From Selaginella moellendorffii (Eukaryota > Streptophyta > Lycopodiopsida > Selaginellales > Selaginellaceae), in NCBI RefSeq assembly GCF_000143415.4, contig NW_003314268.1:2367972-2431971 (forward strand): 64,000 nt of DNA, written 5' to 3'. Position 1 is the first letter of the stretch. Each line of letters starts with the position of its first letter. The notes beneath the pieces are model-generated. The model was given only the letters and a program-made list of their open reading frames with translations, was not told where the DNA came from and did not search any database. The position numbers and the translations under genes are program-made. Positions 9,511-20,553 of the stretch are shown one piece after another.

Positions 9511-10690
9511 GTCATCCAGAGATAATCGAGATCCACGATTTGAAACAAGGTATTCTTTTTCATGGACGAGTGCCATTGCTTCCTGCCTATTGAAACTCTC
9601 CGTGAAATTGAAGTGAAATTGATCGAAGAAAAGATACTGACTGACGTTGCTGCAGAGAGTAAATCTAGAGTCACCACACCCGACAATGGCATTATGTTGG
9701 CCACCACCACCGTAGCAAGCCTCGTGAGTTTTCTCAAATCCTGCGTACATACAATGCAATCAAAACAACTTGAAAGTAGACGGTCTCACCATATTTTCCT
9801 GGCTCTCGAAGCACGTCATACAGGAACTTATAGCGGTCGGCTATGAAGACGGTAGCTCCTTTGGTAATCGCCTCCGATTTAAACAGCGCTTTCTCCAGCT
9901 TAGCACCACTTTTCACGGTATTCTGGTTGAATGAGGTACTTCTAATCCTTTATGCTAACATCTATCATTTATTGACAAACATGTTTTTTGTTTTCTTTCT
10001 TGTGGTTTTTAGCCAATTCACCATAGGTCTCATGTTCTCATTTTTGAAAGACAGAACATATGATCTTGAAAGAGTGAGTTCTATTTACCTCTATAACTTG
10101 GACTAACTTGTTCACCACTGGATCAACCCAGTGGTGGATGATTTCGTCTATTGTTGCAGAGTTCGTCCTTATGAGACGATTGTAGTCATTCCCACCGCCC
10201 CCGACAACGACCAAGCTCTTCTCAAGCTCTATACCAGAGCAGTTTTTTCTGTAAGAATCGAACCACGCAGTTTCATTGTCAAACGATCCTGGCACGAGAG
10301 TGGGTACCCCCCTTTGGTGGAAGTAATCCAGGCCTAACACCGTTCTTCCAACGAAGGCAAAGTTCGTCCCGCAAGAACAGCCATGATAAGGAATTGTTGG
10401 TTTTAATCCAAGCTCTTGTGCTGCAGCGTTCATTTGGCACTGACATTTTGTTTTCTTTGCTCTAGATCGGTGTGCTACTTACCTATGAAATCCACCAGTA
10501 CGCCACCGTTGGTGAATCGGCCTGTGGGACACCCGGGATTCGTGACACCATACGGACTGGGTGGCGTGCCCGGGATCGTGGATGCAAAGTTCCCAGTGTC
10601 GTCCAGGGAGTCTCCGAGAACGTACATTGCTTTGAAGCACCTAGATATCTGTGCGGAGGAGCCATTTGAGACGCGTAGCGGTGAGCAAAG
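9499..10690 (-). CDS. GDSL esterase/lipase with internal deletion
   Basis: Minus-strand gene read in at least four exons. Block I is YVLGDSLDDTGNF with the catalytic Ser; then PTGRFTNGGVLVDFI, SCGTNFAFVGR, block III VVGGGGNDYNRL, IADRYKFLYDVLREPGKYG joined by a 3' AG to FEKTHEACYGGGG, and C-terminal SQYLFFDQFHFN, which keeps the Asp and His of the usual DxxH block. Family members are secreted hydrolases of lipid or acetyl esters. About 50 residues normally present between NDYN and the IADRY exon (the GARKFVV...PLGC stretch) are not found; the sequence there (9945-10096) reads only as intron. The signal-peptide exon was not resolved, so the 5' limit is approximate. It may be a pseudogene. Confidence 0.7.
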
Positions 10691-10699
10691 ATCGCATTT

Positions 10700-11061
10700 T
10701 TCTTGAGCTTCGATTACTAACCCGTAGCATTGTTTTACGAAAACAAGGTATACAAGAAAGCGAAATAGACGCCCCTGAGGTTAGATTTCAAGCACTTTTC
10801 TGCTGATTTTTATATTGTTGCGATGCTCATGCCTGCGGCATGTTTATATCATCCGGGGGAAGTTCCAAATGCGTGGAACATAATGGTGCCAAATCGAATG
10901 ATCATTCCGAAGGTATTGTTAAACCGAATTATCCGAAAAACACAAGGTATGTTTTTCCCTGCTTAGATTCTCACACACTTTGGCAATTTGGTTTGTTCAG
11001 TCCACACAAAGCTTTAAAAGATTTCACATCACATACAGATTTATACAAATGGTAGACGCTT
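10700..11061. other. Intergenic, no gene seen
   Basis: Between the 5' end of the GDSL gene and the stop of the GRAM gene. It could hold an unresolved first exon of the GDSL gene. A 71-codon plus-strand frame here shows no recognisable features. Confidence 0.5.
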
Positions 11062-12427
11062 TCAAGCGTTGTACTGTGGTCTAGGGGAAGAATCCCAAGA
11101 CCCATTCGGATTGTTCAACGCCAGCTGCAAGTTCTTCACACCTTTGTCGTAGTTGACAAACCCCATGAACCAAAACTCATGGTTGTCAACGGTGGAGAGC
11201 TGGATATACTTCTCCATGGGTTTCTGTGGATTGGTCGAGGGATTGACACTCCTCAGCTTGTCCAGAGGCATCACCAGCTGCAAAATGGACAGAGATAAGA
11301 AATGAAAGATCTAAACGAAAGAAAACCAGGGAAAATGGAAGATTTAAGAGTAAAACACTGCCATGGAAAACTAAGAAACTTGAAAGGAGGAAATGCGCGA
11401 AGGAAACCCCAAACAGAGGAAGAAACAAGCCAGGGTGAAATAAGAAACTCGAAACAAAGGAAGAAACACGCGAAGGAACCAAGAAACTCGAAACGAAGGA
11501 AGAGACTTTACCTTGTAGTAGCTCATGGCTTGCTGTCCCGGCGAGGGATAATACGTGAGCGGTCGATCGCTGGAAAACGCGATTCTACGGTTGGAGATGT
11601 AGAGAACTCCCGGCACCGGCCCCGTAGACGTGGAGAGATAGCACGCGTACGACTTTCGGAGGCGTTCGTTCTCCTCGGTACCGAAAGTTTGCTTGAAGAC
11701 GTTCTCGTATCCCCCTTCCGTGAAGACCTTGGTGCCATGGCTGAGCTTCCCCCACGCGGTATCCGTCATTGAAGGACCGGCCTTCACTGTTGCAAAAGAT
11801 TAAGAAGTGTGAGTTTCTTCACTGGCAAGTAAGCTTTGAGGCTCATGGAAGATCCACCAGAAGGAACTCCAAGATCGCTGTGAACTTTAGACTCTGGAAG
11901 AACTTACAGTGATTCCATACGTTCTCGGCCATGCCCTCGGCCTTCTTTCCCCATTTGTTCAAGATCTCGAGGATAGACTCCATGGGACCTGCGATCACAA
12001 GGCTCGATCGATCCAACAAAAAAGGAAGAGATCAAACTATGAGAGATCGCTTACTCTTTCCTGGAGTGGATGGGATGGATGCTGTCTGGACGTAGGGACT
12101 TCCAGCACCGCCACCGGCTCTATTGGGATCTCCTCCTCCTCCGCCGACCTGTGGCGAGACATAGCTTCCCGCCACTCCGGGCTCGTCAAATCCCTTCCCT
12201 TCCTTCAATTCGGGGCGCTGGGACATGGCTGCTTGCTGATTACCCGGATGAGCGCTAGGGTTCGCTGGAGTGCCCATCACCGGCGCCTCCTCCCACTGCG
12301 TGGATTGCTTCGCTTTCTCGCCATTGCCGGGATAGACCTGTGGATACGACACATACGGATCGCTGCCGCCACGCGATTGAGCTTGATCGTAGCTGGGAGG
12401 CTGCTGTTGCTGCTGCTGAGTCGCCAT
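11062..12427 (-). CDS. GRAM-domain GEM-like / ABA-responsive protein
   Basis: Starts at ATG 12427. Exon 1 codes a Gln/Pro/Gly-rich N terminus (MATQQQQQQPPSYDQ). A short exon gives MESILEILNKWGKKAEG and NVWNH, a third gives the GRAM core (AGPSMTDTAWGKLSHG, FKQTFGTEENERLRKS, ACYLSTSTGPVPGVLYIS, PLTYYPSPGQ), and the last gives LVMPLDKLRSVNPS, YIQLSTVDNHEFWFMGF and the C terminus ending QYNA. This matches plant GEM-like proteins (GLABRA2 expression modulator family), which bind membrane lipids through GRAM and are often ABA- or stress-induced. Exon junctions have clean GT/AG signals and keep the frame. Head-to-head with the GDPD gene. Confidence 0.9.
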
Positions 12428-12717
12428 AGCTTCTATCTTCCTCTCGCGTTTCTTCTCGCCTAAAAAGCACCACTTCAAAAGAAATCGATCAATCGCAATG
12501 CCAAGGGCAAAACTATATTGTAAGAAGTGAGCATTACACGTGGCTTGCGCTCCGCGTATGCACGCGTTTGCTCCACGTGTCACCAACACCTTTGCCCTTG
12601 CCTAGCCCTAAACATTTTGTAAACCCTAAAAACAGAGTGCCCATATTAGGGCAAACCGAATATGGAGACTGGGATTTTATAAGAGGCCAAAACCTTAGAG
12701 AACGATTCTAGAGCGTC
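12428..12717. promoter_or_regulatory. Shared promoter of GRAM and GDPD genes
   Basis: A 290-bp divergent spacer. A telobox AAACCCTAAA lies at 12621-12630 with a partial copy (CCCTAAACA) near 12606. CACGTG-type ACGTGGC and CCACGTGTC cores near 12538 and 12573 resemble ABRE/G-box elements, fitting an ABA-responsive GRAM gene. Confidence 0.4.
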
Positions 12718-14134
12718 ATGGGTTCTACGATGTTTTACGTTTCTCTATTGCTGCTACTACTACTCGCGGGTTCTGATTGCCGTGTTTTTCGATTCCCTTT
12801 TCAAACGAATGAACCATATAACATCGCTCACCGAGGTTCTAGCGGGGAGTTTCCGGAAGAATCCGTTCTTGCATACAAGGTAAGTGTGTTCTACTCTTTT
12901 GCAGCTTTGATTGTTCTAAGTTGGTGTTTGTTTTAGCGTGCCATTGAAGAGGGGGCCGATTTTATTGAGGCTGATATAACAGCAACTAAGGATGGCAAGC
13001 TTATTTGCTTCCATGACTTGATTTTGGACAGCGTTACCGACGTGCATGATCACCCCGAGTTTGCGAGTCGAAAGCAAACGTATGTCGTTGATGGTGTTAA
13101 TGTCACTGGATACTTCGCAGGTGAGTGTGTAATCTCTACAAACTTGTGTGATCGATGTCTATTAACTTGCTTTTGTGTAGTGGACTTCACTCTGGAGGAA
13201 TTAAAGTCGCTTCGCTTGATCCAACGATATCCTAATCGCGACCAATCTTACAATGGTGTAGTTTGCAAAGTTTGCAAAGTATAAGATTTGTTGATCGCAT
13301 GAAATGCTGCTCCAGGTAAACTTCAAATACCAACTTTCGAGGAATTCATAGCTATTGCCTTGGTTTCACCGAAGTCGGAGAGGGTTGGAATCTACGTGGA
13401 AATTAAAAGCCCAACGTTTATCAATCACCACGTAAGTCCTCTCTTGATTAAAGGTTTTCTATTTATTGTTTTATTTTCTTCCAGGTTAAATGGACCGAGG
13501 GAAGAAAATTTGAGGATGTTTTTCTTAACATCTTGAAAAAATATGACTACAATGCAAAGTATCTCACAAAGGAGTGGCTTCACAAGCCAGTATTTATCCA
13601 ATCTTTTGATCCGAGCTCTTTGATATATCTTCACAACAAAACAAGCTCCCCGAAAATCTTATTGATCGCTCCAGATTCAATCACCTCCGATACTAAACAG
13701 GTAAGTGTTTTTTTTATTTTTTTTGAACTTACATTTCTACTGGCGTAAAACTTACAATTTCTGCATTTTTCCAGACGTATGAAGAGATAATCTCCGATGA
13801 CTACCTGGATTACATTAGTAAGATCGTTGTTGGAATCGGACCAGCTAAAGAAGCTATCGCCCCCGTGGACTCCAACAATAAACTCTTACCAGTGACCGAC
13901 CTGGTTGACAAAGCTCACGCTAGAGGCCTCGAAGTTCATCCCTGGACGTTTAATCACGAGCGCAACCTCCTCCTCCCGTTTGATTACCACCAAGATCCTT
14001 ATCGCGAGTATGACATGTTTGTAAACACGCTGGAAGTGGATGGAGTTTTCACGGATTCTCCAGAGAGCTTCGAGACTTATCGCCGGGAGTGGAGAATCTT
14101 CAGCAAGAGGAAGCGACCATACAAGAATGAATGA
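12718..14134 (+). CDS. Glycerophosphodiester phosphodiesterase, secreted
   Basis: Starts at ATG 12718 with a clear signal peptide (MGSTMFYVSLLLLLLLAG). Six or so exons with short introns. The GDPD TIM-barrel motifs are in order: NIAHRGSSGEFPEES (catalytic HRG), FIEADI (metal-binding Glu/Asp), CFHD, YVEIKSP, QSFDPSSL, and near the end GLEVHPWTFNHE and VDGVFTDSPE. The enzyme hydrolyses glycerophosphodiesters to glycerol-3-phosphate and an alcohol; plant relatives act in the vacuole or wall space in phosphate recycling. Length (about 375 aa) suits the single-domain plant type. The basic tail KRKRPYKNE is unremarkable. Converges on the mitochondrial carrier gene, with only 25 bp between stops. 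Confidence 0.93.
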
Positions 14135-14159
14135 AAAGCATTTCATACCTTTGATCAAT

Positions 14160-15493
14160 TCACAATGGTTTGATTCCAAGAACTCTTCTCAATTGCTCAA
14201 AGCAAAAGAAGGTGATAACGGTGTGGGGTCCTATTCGCATCCACACCGGAACGAAGCCTTTGTATAGCCCGCGAAAGCCTTCCACCTTCACAGTCTTCCA
14301 CAAGCAATCCAAAGAGGACGAGTAGAACACGCCGTCGCCCTTCGAATCCACAGCCTGCTGCATGATCCTGTCTCAAAGTATCGTCAGTAGCGAGATCGAC
14401 AGAAACTTAAAACGAGGAAATAAAAGAAAGAAAAACTCCACCTTGTTCTTATGAGATCGACTGGAGAGATGGCTATGGCTGTTGCTAGTCCCGCCACCAT
14501 TGACGAGATCAAATGGCAGACTATACCTTCCCGGACAATGCCTGCGTTGAGCAGTGTGTGCTTGGTGTGATCGTAAGCCGGGACTTGGACGGCGTTTAAG
14601 ATCGCGGCTCGTTGCATTGTCGGAACCACGCCTCTGTATAGTCCTTGGATGCCTTCGGTCCTGGCAATCGATGAAAAGGCATGGAGAGGGCCTTTGTAGT
14701 GCCATCCACCTGAAACGATAGCAAAGTTTATAAGTTTGAGCTCTAAAACTATTACATATAAGTTTGAGCTCTAGTACAGAAACGTTTCGTGTTCTTATAT
14801 TAGTACCTTGAGATGAAGTCGGAGCTTGCATACGAACCATAACAACATCGGTAGGATTTGCGACAGCGCTACCAATTACACCTGCAAGAGATCCGGCAGT
14901 GATTTTTATCCACAAAGGCGTGTGTGATGGATTATCAGCTCCAAGCATCTAGTAGTATTACAAAGAAAAGAAAAAACACACCAAAAAAGTGGGGAGTGAG
15001 AAAGAAAAAAATAAAGTGAGGAAGAGTTGGGAGAGGAAACGTAACAACGGAACTTTAGAAAGAAAAACCGAAGAAGAAAGAGATTACCCTCTTGAGTGGC
15101 TCATAGAGTCCCATTCGAATGCTGGAATACGAGGCTTCTCTCAAAAGAGCCGCTCCAGTGCCTCGCCATAGCCCCGAGATGCCTTCTTCCTTGGACACAC
15201 GCACGATTCCTTTCAGGAGTCCCTGATAGTGTCTTTCCTAGCGGAAGAACACAACATAAGTTATCACTAGTTCTAGCGTTTTAATCTCTTCTACTAGAAA
15301 TTTCTAAGCGAAATCTTCTTACCTGAGTCGCGGACAGCGCTCCATCCAGCTGCATTCGCACCTTAACAACGTTGACAGGATTCGTCACTGCCGATCCACA
15401 CATATTGCTAGATCCCGCGAGCGCAAACATCGTCGCGCTCTCCCGGATCCACGGCGACAATCGAATCCCACCTCCATCCTGCGCGCTTTGCAT
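14160..15493 (-). CDS. Mitochondrial carrier, UCP/KMCP1-like
   Basis: Minus-strand gene from ATG 15493 to TGA 14160. Three repeats of about 100 aa each carry the carrier signature: NPVNVVKVRMQ, NPTDVVMVRMQ and SPVDLIRTR, each followed by a GLYRG/GLWRG-type half-signature (ISGLWRGTGAALLRE, IQGLYRGVVPTMQR, FRGLYKGFVPVW). The first signature has Asn where Asp/Glu is usual, which weakens one matrix salt bridge. The order and the phrase TDVVMVRMQA point to the uncoupling-protein-like/KMCP1 branch, whose substrates are small anions or undefined. Inner mitochondrial membrane. Divergent with the UBP14 gene over 131 bp. Confidence 0.87.
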
Positions 15494-15624
15494 TTTCTAG
15501 ATCCGCAGCTCCGGCCGATCGATCGATTGATCGCGCATTTAGGAAGAGATCCACTCGATCGCGTCGTCCGCGCTACTCTAATTTAGGGTTCTTGACTCTT
15601 CCAGGATTTTAGGGCTTTTCATCC
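15494..15624. promoter_or_regulatory. Shared promoter of carrier and UBP14 genes
   Basis: A 131-bp divergent spacer containing TTTAGGGTT (telobox on the minus strand) near 15583 and a second TTTAGGG near 15608. Confidence 0.35.
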
Positions 15625-18600
15625 ATGGCGCTCTCCAACGTTGGGATGCCGCAGGCCTCGACGCGGATCTACAAGGAGGAGTGCTGCCTCACGTTCGACA
15701 CGCCGGTAAGAATCATCCTCGTAGCCTGGATTATGAGCTCTTTCTCCAGAAATCCGATGGAGGCCTGTTCGTGGATCTCACATCGTTTCTGGCGTTCGGT
15801 CGCGAGCAAGCAATGTGGAATTTCAAGAAAACCGGGAGTTCGGTCTATCTCCATATCAAGCACACGCTGAAAGAATCCGACGAGGAGGATGATCGCCCTC
15901 ACAAGAAACCCACGCTTCTCGCGATAGGTATGAAGATCCTTTTGGTTTTTCTTCTCTTACTGTGCTTCTTCTTTTGCTATCAGGAGTCGAGGGTGGCTTT
16001 GAAACTAAGGAGCCGGAGTATGACGAGACTTTGAGCATCGTGATACTCCCGGATTACCAAACTCTACCGCTATCCAGTGCCGAGCTTCCAGAGAAGGTGT
16101 GCATGCGAACTTAAAGTTCTTGGTTTGGCTGCTTGAGAACTTTTGGTTTGTCAGGTCAGATTGTGCGTGGACGCCGTCGTCCAATCTGTGGGTGCCGAGC
16201 GGAAGGAGCAAGTCTCTGCTTGGACTGCTGATAAGAAGCAATTGAGCATCTACGCACAGAGCTTGCAGCAGCTAAACAACGGTGTACGCGTTCCTCCAAG
16301 CGGATGGAAGTGCCAGAGATGTGATAAGCAAGAGAATCTTTGGCTCAACCTCACTGACGGATCCATTCTCTGCGGGCGACGGAACTTTGATGGCACGGGA
16401 GGAAACAACCACGCCTTGGAGCATTATGCCAATGTGAAGTATCCTCTAGCCGTGAAGCTTGGTACCATAACAGCAGACTTGGAAACTGCAGGTAAAAATT
16501 AAGTCCGTCCTCTTTCTTTTTCTTTTTTCTTTTTCAGGCTGACCTTTTGTCTTTGCAACGTAGACGTTTTCTCATATGCCGAGGACGATACTGTGACCGA
16601 TCCCTTGCTTGCACAACACTTGGCACACTTCGGCATAAACTTTGCGGCACTAAAGAAGGTCTTTATGTCTACCGTTCTTTTTCTTCTTTGGCTAAGTTCT
16701 TTTCATGCTACTACCAGACGGAAATGACTACGGCTGAAAGAGAGTTGGATCAAAACGTAAATTTCGATTGGAATCGCATTCAAGAAAAGGGAAAGGAGCT
16801 AGAGCCGTTATTTGGCCCAGGGTTCACGGGGCTTGTGAACTTAGGAAACAGGTATGGAACTTTGACGTTTGTTTGTGTGCCCTCGCTGATCCCAGTGGCA
16901 GCTGCTACTTGGCATCAGTTTTACAGATCATCTTTGCAACTCGGGATTTTCAGCTGCGGTAAGTCTTTTTCGCATTTAGTTTAGCTAAAGATTTTGGATC
17001 TAGATACTACGGTAATCTCAAGCTGGACGACGCGTTCCAGCTAGCTGCCGCAGATCCAACTCAGGATTTGAACACGCAGCTGTAAGTAAAGGAAGCTTTG
17101 CGCAATAAACTAAGAATGTTCTTCTGAAAGGTCCAAACTAGGCCATGGTTTGCTATCTGGCAAATATTCAGAACAACCCGAGGTATTGGCCATTCGTCCT
17201 CATAAAAACTTGTAACTCTTTGCGCGCAGGTTCAGGGCGTCACTGATAAGGAGGTGGCTAACCAGGTTTGTCTTTTTGTTGTACTGCCTGTTTTCCTCAC
17301 TATTTAGATGTTCAGTTTCAGAAAGGGATACCGCCACGAATGTTCAAATCATTAATTGGCGCTGGTCACCCTGAGTTTGCGAGTTCTAGACAGCAGGTAC
17401 ATTGATTTACATATATGAGTTTTTGAGGATTTAATACGGCAAGGGCAGGATGCATTTGAATTCTTCCAATATTTTTTGGAGCAAGTTGAGCGTGAAAATG
17501 TTGCAAACCCAAACGAAGACCCGTCCCGTTGTTTCAAGTTTCTGGTTGAGGAGCGAATTGTTTGCTGTTCCTCGGGGAAGGTGAAGTATACAAAACGCGT
17601 GGACAATGCATTGTCGCTTACACTTCCTTTGGATGCTGCAACTAACAGAGGTTTCGTTTATTCTGTTTGCTTTTAATCGAGAGCTAAATTTATTTTGCAG
17701 ATGAGGTTGCAGCATATGAAAAGATCACGTCGGAGGGTGGGAATTCTGGAGAAAAAATGTAAGATATTTTTCTGTTTCGTGCCGATTCCTCACTCACATA
17801 AATTTTCAGAGAGGTTGTACGACCAAGAATTCCCTTGTCAGCATGCTTGGATAGATTTGCTGCCCCTGACGAGGTGGAGTTCTACAGTACTGCCGTAAAC
17901 GCAAGAACTACAGCTCTCAAGTAAGGAACGCAAATAGACATAGTTTGTTGTTCAGATGCTGTCCGTTTTGTAGAATGACAAGTTTGGCGACGTTTCCAAC
18001 ATACCTTCTTCTGCACATGCGTAAATTCCAGTTGGATGCTTCATGGGTTCCTAAAAAACTTGGTATACTTCTACTTAACTTTTTTCCAATCCTTTTTATT
18101 CTTCTTTTCGTTCTGAAGATGTCTTCCTGGACGTTCCGGACACCATCGATATCAGTCATATGCGTGGCAAGGGACTCCAACCCGGCGAGGAGTTGCTTCC
18201 TGAAGCAGGTTTTCGAAGCTCTTAACTTTGGCTCTATTTTCTAATTATCTTGTACAGATGATGAAGCCGAGGGACCTGTAGCTGACGAGGCTATAGTCTC
18301 GCAACTGATGGACATGGGATTTCCTCGCGTTCGCTGCGAGAAGGCCGCGATTTTTACGTCCAACCACGGAGCAGAACCGGCAATGGAGTGGCTGTTGTCT
18401 CACATGGACGATCCTGGTAATTAAACTTGAAATACAATTCTGGTGATTTTGCTGCTTTTACTGGCAGATATCGACGTGCCTTACAGCCACAGCTCATCCA
18501 ACGCCAACGTGGACGAGAACGCTGTGCAGGCCCTGGTTGCGTTGGGCTTTTCTGCCGATCTTGCTCGGAAGGCTCTCAGAGCGACGGTAACGTCCGTTTC

Positions 18601-19011
18601 TCTTCCTCAGTCCAGGATAGTAATGAAACAATATCTGTGAAAGCAGGGCGGTCGCACGGAGGATGCAGCAGAGTGGATCTTCAGTAATTCTGACGATGCC
18701 AATGCGATGGAGCTTGATGTAGGAGGTTCGAGCACTCCCTCATCCTCGGTTCCACACGACTTGCCGGATGGCTCTGGAAGTAAGTTTCTTGTGGTATGGT
18801 ATTCCTGGCTCTAGCTTATGTCTTGGTGGATTGGACAGAGTACAAGCTAATGGGCTTTGTGAGCCATATGGGATCTTCAACACTGTGTGGCCACTACGTT
18901 GCCCATATTCTGAAGGAAGGGCGATGGGTGATTTTCAACGACGCTAAAGTGGCACTCTCGGGTGATCCTCCCAAGGACATGGGCTACCTCTACGTCTTCC
19001 AACGTGTCTAG
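15625..19011 (+). CDS. UBP14: Ubiquitin-specific protease 14 (USP5/isopeptidase T type)
   Basis: Starts at ATG 15625 and ends at the TAG at 19009-19011, in roughly 18 short exons. Domain order is that of USP5: N-terminal variant Zn-finger region, zf-UBP (WKCQRCDKQENLWLN, ILCGRRNFDGTGG, NNHALEHY), split USP catalytic domain with the Cys box NLGNSCYLASVLQ, RQQDAFEFFQYFLEQ, two UBA domains inside the catalytic domain (VSQLMDMGFPRVRCEKA and VQALVALGFSADLARKA), and the His box STLCGHYVAHILKEG. It disassembles free unanchored polyubiquitin chains to recycle ubiquitin in cytosol and nucleus; the Arabidopsis orthologue is embryo-essential. The Cys box forms across an intron with two AG acceptors 6 nt apart; only the second gives the normal NSCYL. 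Confidence 0.96.
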
Positions 19012-19561
19012 ACTTTTTCTTCATTGGTAAAAGGAGAGAAACGTTTCTTGTATTTTCTTTCTGAATTTTTTTTTTCTTTTTTTCTTTTTTTTTTTTTTTT
19101 TTTTTGCATCCCTCGCTCACGTGTTTACGTGAACGCAAATGGAAGCTACTTTCATTCGACTGTTTTCTTATGTTCTGTCCCTGTTTTCTGCATTTCTGAT
19201 TCTCTTTATTTGTGGCTTCACCATGGCATTCGAAATGCAATATCATCGAAAGGCAAAAAGTCTGTTTAGAGAGAGAGTTTTTCATACGACAAGAGAATTC
19301 TAGGACTGCCTCACTTGTCTCTGGTGTGTGGCCTTTCACTCGGTGGAGGAGAAACTGTGCTATTGTCGAGTTCACTAAAGAATTGTAGACTGGAAGAGGA
19401 GAAAGACTGTAGATCTGGTCATGGCATTAGGATGTTTTAGCAGGGCCTTGATAATGCAAAGCATGTACGTGCCAATGAAACGATTTTTAAACACAAGAAT
19501 TATGGAATTAATTTATGTTCATTTAAATTGCACCAAACAGGGAATTTCTTCGAGTCTGGCT
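19012..19561. other. Intergenic with poly-pyrimidine tract
   Basis: A T-rich tract (about 19067-19105, nearly pure T) follows the UBP14 stop; its length is prone to assembly or slippage error. The rest shows no gene. An upstream in-frame ATG at 19421 could extend the FKBP but gives a poor transit peptide. Confidence 0.5.
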
Positions 19562-20504
19562 ATGTCCCGAGCTCCTCTACAAATGGCGGCTGTCCTGGAA
19601 TGGGCACTTGGGCAACGCAGCCAGCAGCACTTCTCCGCACAAAAATCGCCAACTGTAAGGGCAGCAGCTGGAGATAAGAGCTCGCTATCGTTTTGCAGGC
19701 GGAGAATCAGCATTGCGATTTGCATCGCGACTCTGGCACCGAGGATTGAGGTAGCTTTTGCTCGGGGAAGGAACAAAAAGGTGATTCCCATCGAAGACTA
19801 CAAAACCACTGGTAGGCACCCATTGTTCCTTCTTTCCTTCTGCTTATGCTAGAGAGCGAACTTCGACCGCACAGCTGACGGTCTAAAGTATTACGACGTT
19901 CTCGAAGGCAGTGGTCCTGTTGCTGTCAAAGGCGAGACTGTAGTAGTACGTTCTCAAGCTTGATAGATTACCGGGGATCAAAGATAAGACTTGGCAGGTT
20001 CACTTTGATTGCTTGTACCGTGGAATAGACGCCGTCTCTAGTCGAGAAGCAAAACTCCTGGGTGGGAATCGAATTATAGCTCAGGTGAAGTAAGATCGAA
20101 CAGAAAAAAAAAGCTGGTCCTTTAACCTTTCGTTTCTCTCTTTCCAGCCTTACGAGCTTATCGTAGGATCTGTTCCCGGCAGAGAACGAAAGCGAGAGTT
20201 TGTAGACAATGCCAATGGCCTCTTCTCGGCCCAGGCCTCGCCAAAGCCGCCTCCGGCGCTCTACACAGTCGTCGAAGGCATGCGTGTCGGAGGCAAGGTA
20301 GAGAAAATTTGTTTATTTTTCTTTGCTCATCTTCGCCTCACTGGCAGAGAACTGTGATCGTCACCCCTGATGTCGGCTATGGAGATAGAGGGATGAACGA
20401 AATTCCTGTAAGCTTTTCTCGAGATCTCTAGAAGACACTGACTTTGGTTGCAGCCAAAAGCCACATTTGACATGAGCGTAGAGTTGCTGGAGCTGAAAAA
20501 GTAG
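19562..20504 (+). CDS. Thylakoid-lumen FKBP-type prolyl isomerase
   Basis: Start chosen at ATG 19562 (alternatives: 19421 in frame upstream, 19583 downstream). The N terminus is a bipartite plastid/lumen signal: a Ser/Ala/Gln-rich transit part, then twin arginines (CRRRISIAICIATLAP) and an AFA cleavage site, as for Tat-imported lumen proteins. The FKBP domain follows: DGLKYYDVLEGSG, VHFDCLYRGIDAVSS, then FVDNANGLFSAQASPKPPPAL, and VVEGMRVGGKRTVIV, YGDRGMNEIPPKATF. The NGLFSAQ segment is typical of the plant FKBP16/FKBP18 lumen group. Exon 1 joins exon 2 through an unusual ...CTAGAGAG acceptor, which is the only choice keeping frame. Prolyl isomerase activity may be weak because several binding-pocket aromatics differ. 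Confidence 0.85.
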
Positions 20505-20553
20505 GCGCTACAAATAAGTCAACCAAGGAACTATTCTAAAGCAAGTAATACGT

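Noticed and set aside
10840-11055. 71-codon plus-strand ORF
   Set aside because: No homology, no good context, and compositionally like intergenic DNA.
19067-19105. Poly-T tract as a reverse-transcribed poly(A) tail
   Set aside because: No retroposed sequence or target-site duplication flanks it; it follows a normal multi-exon gene.
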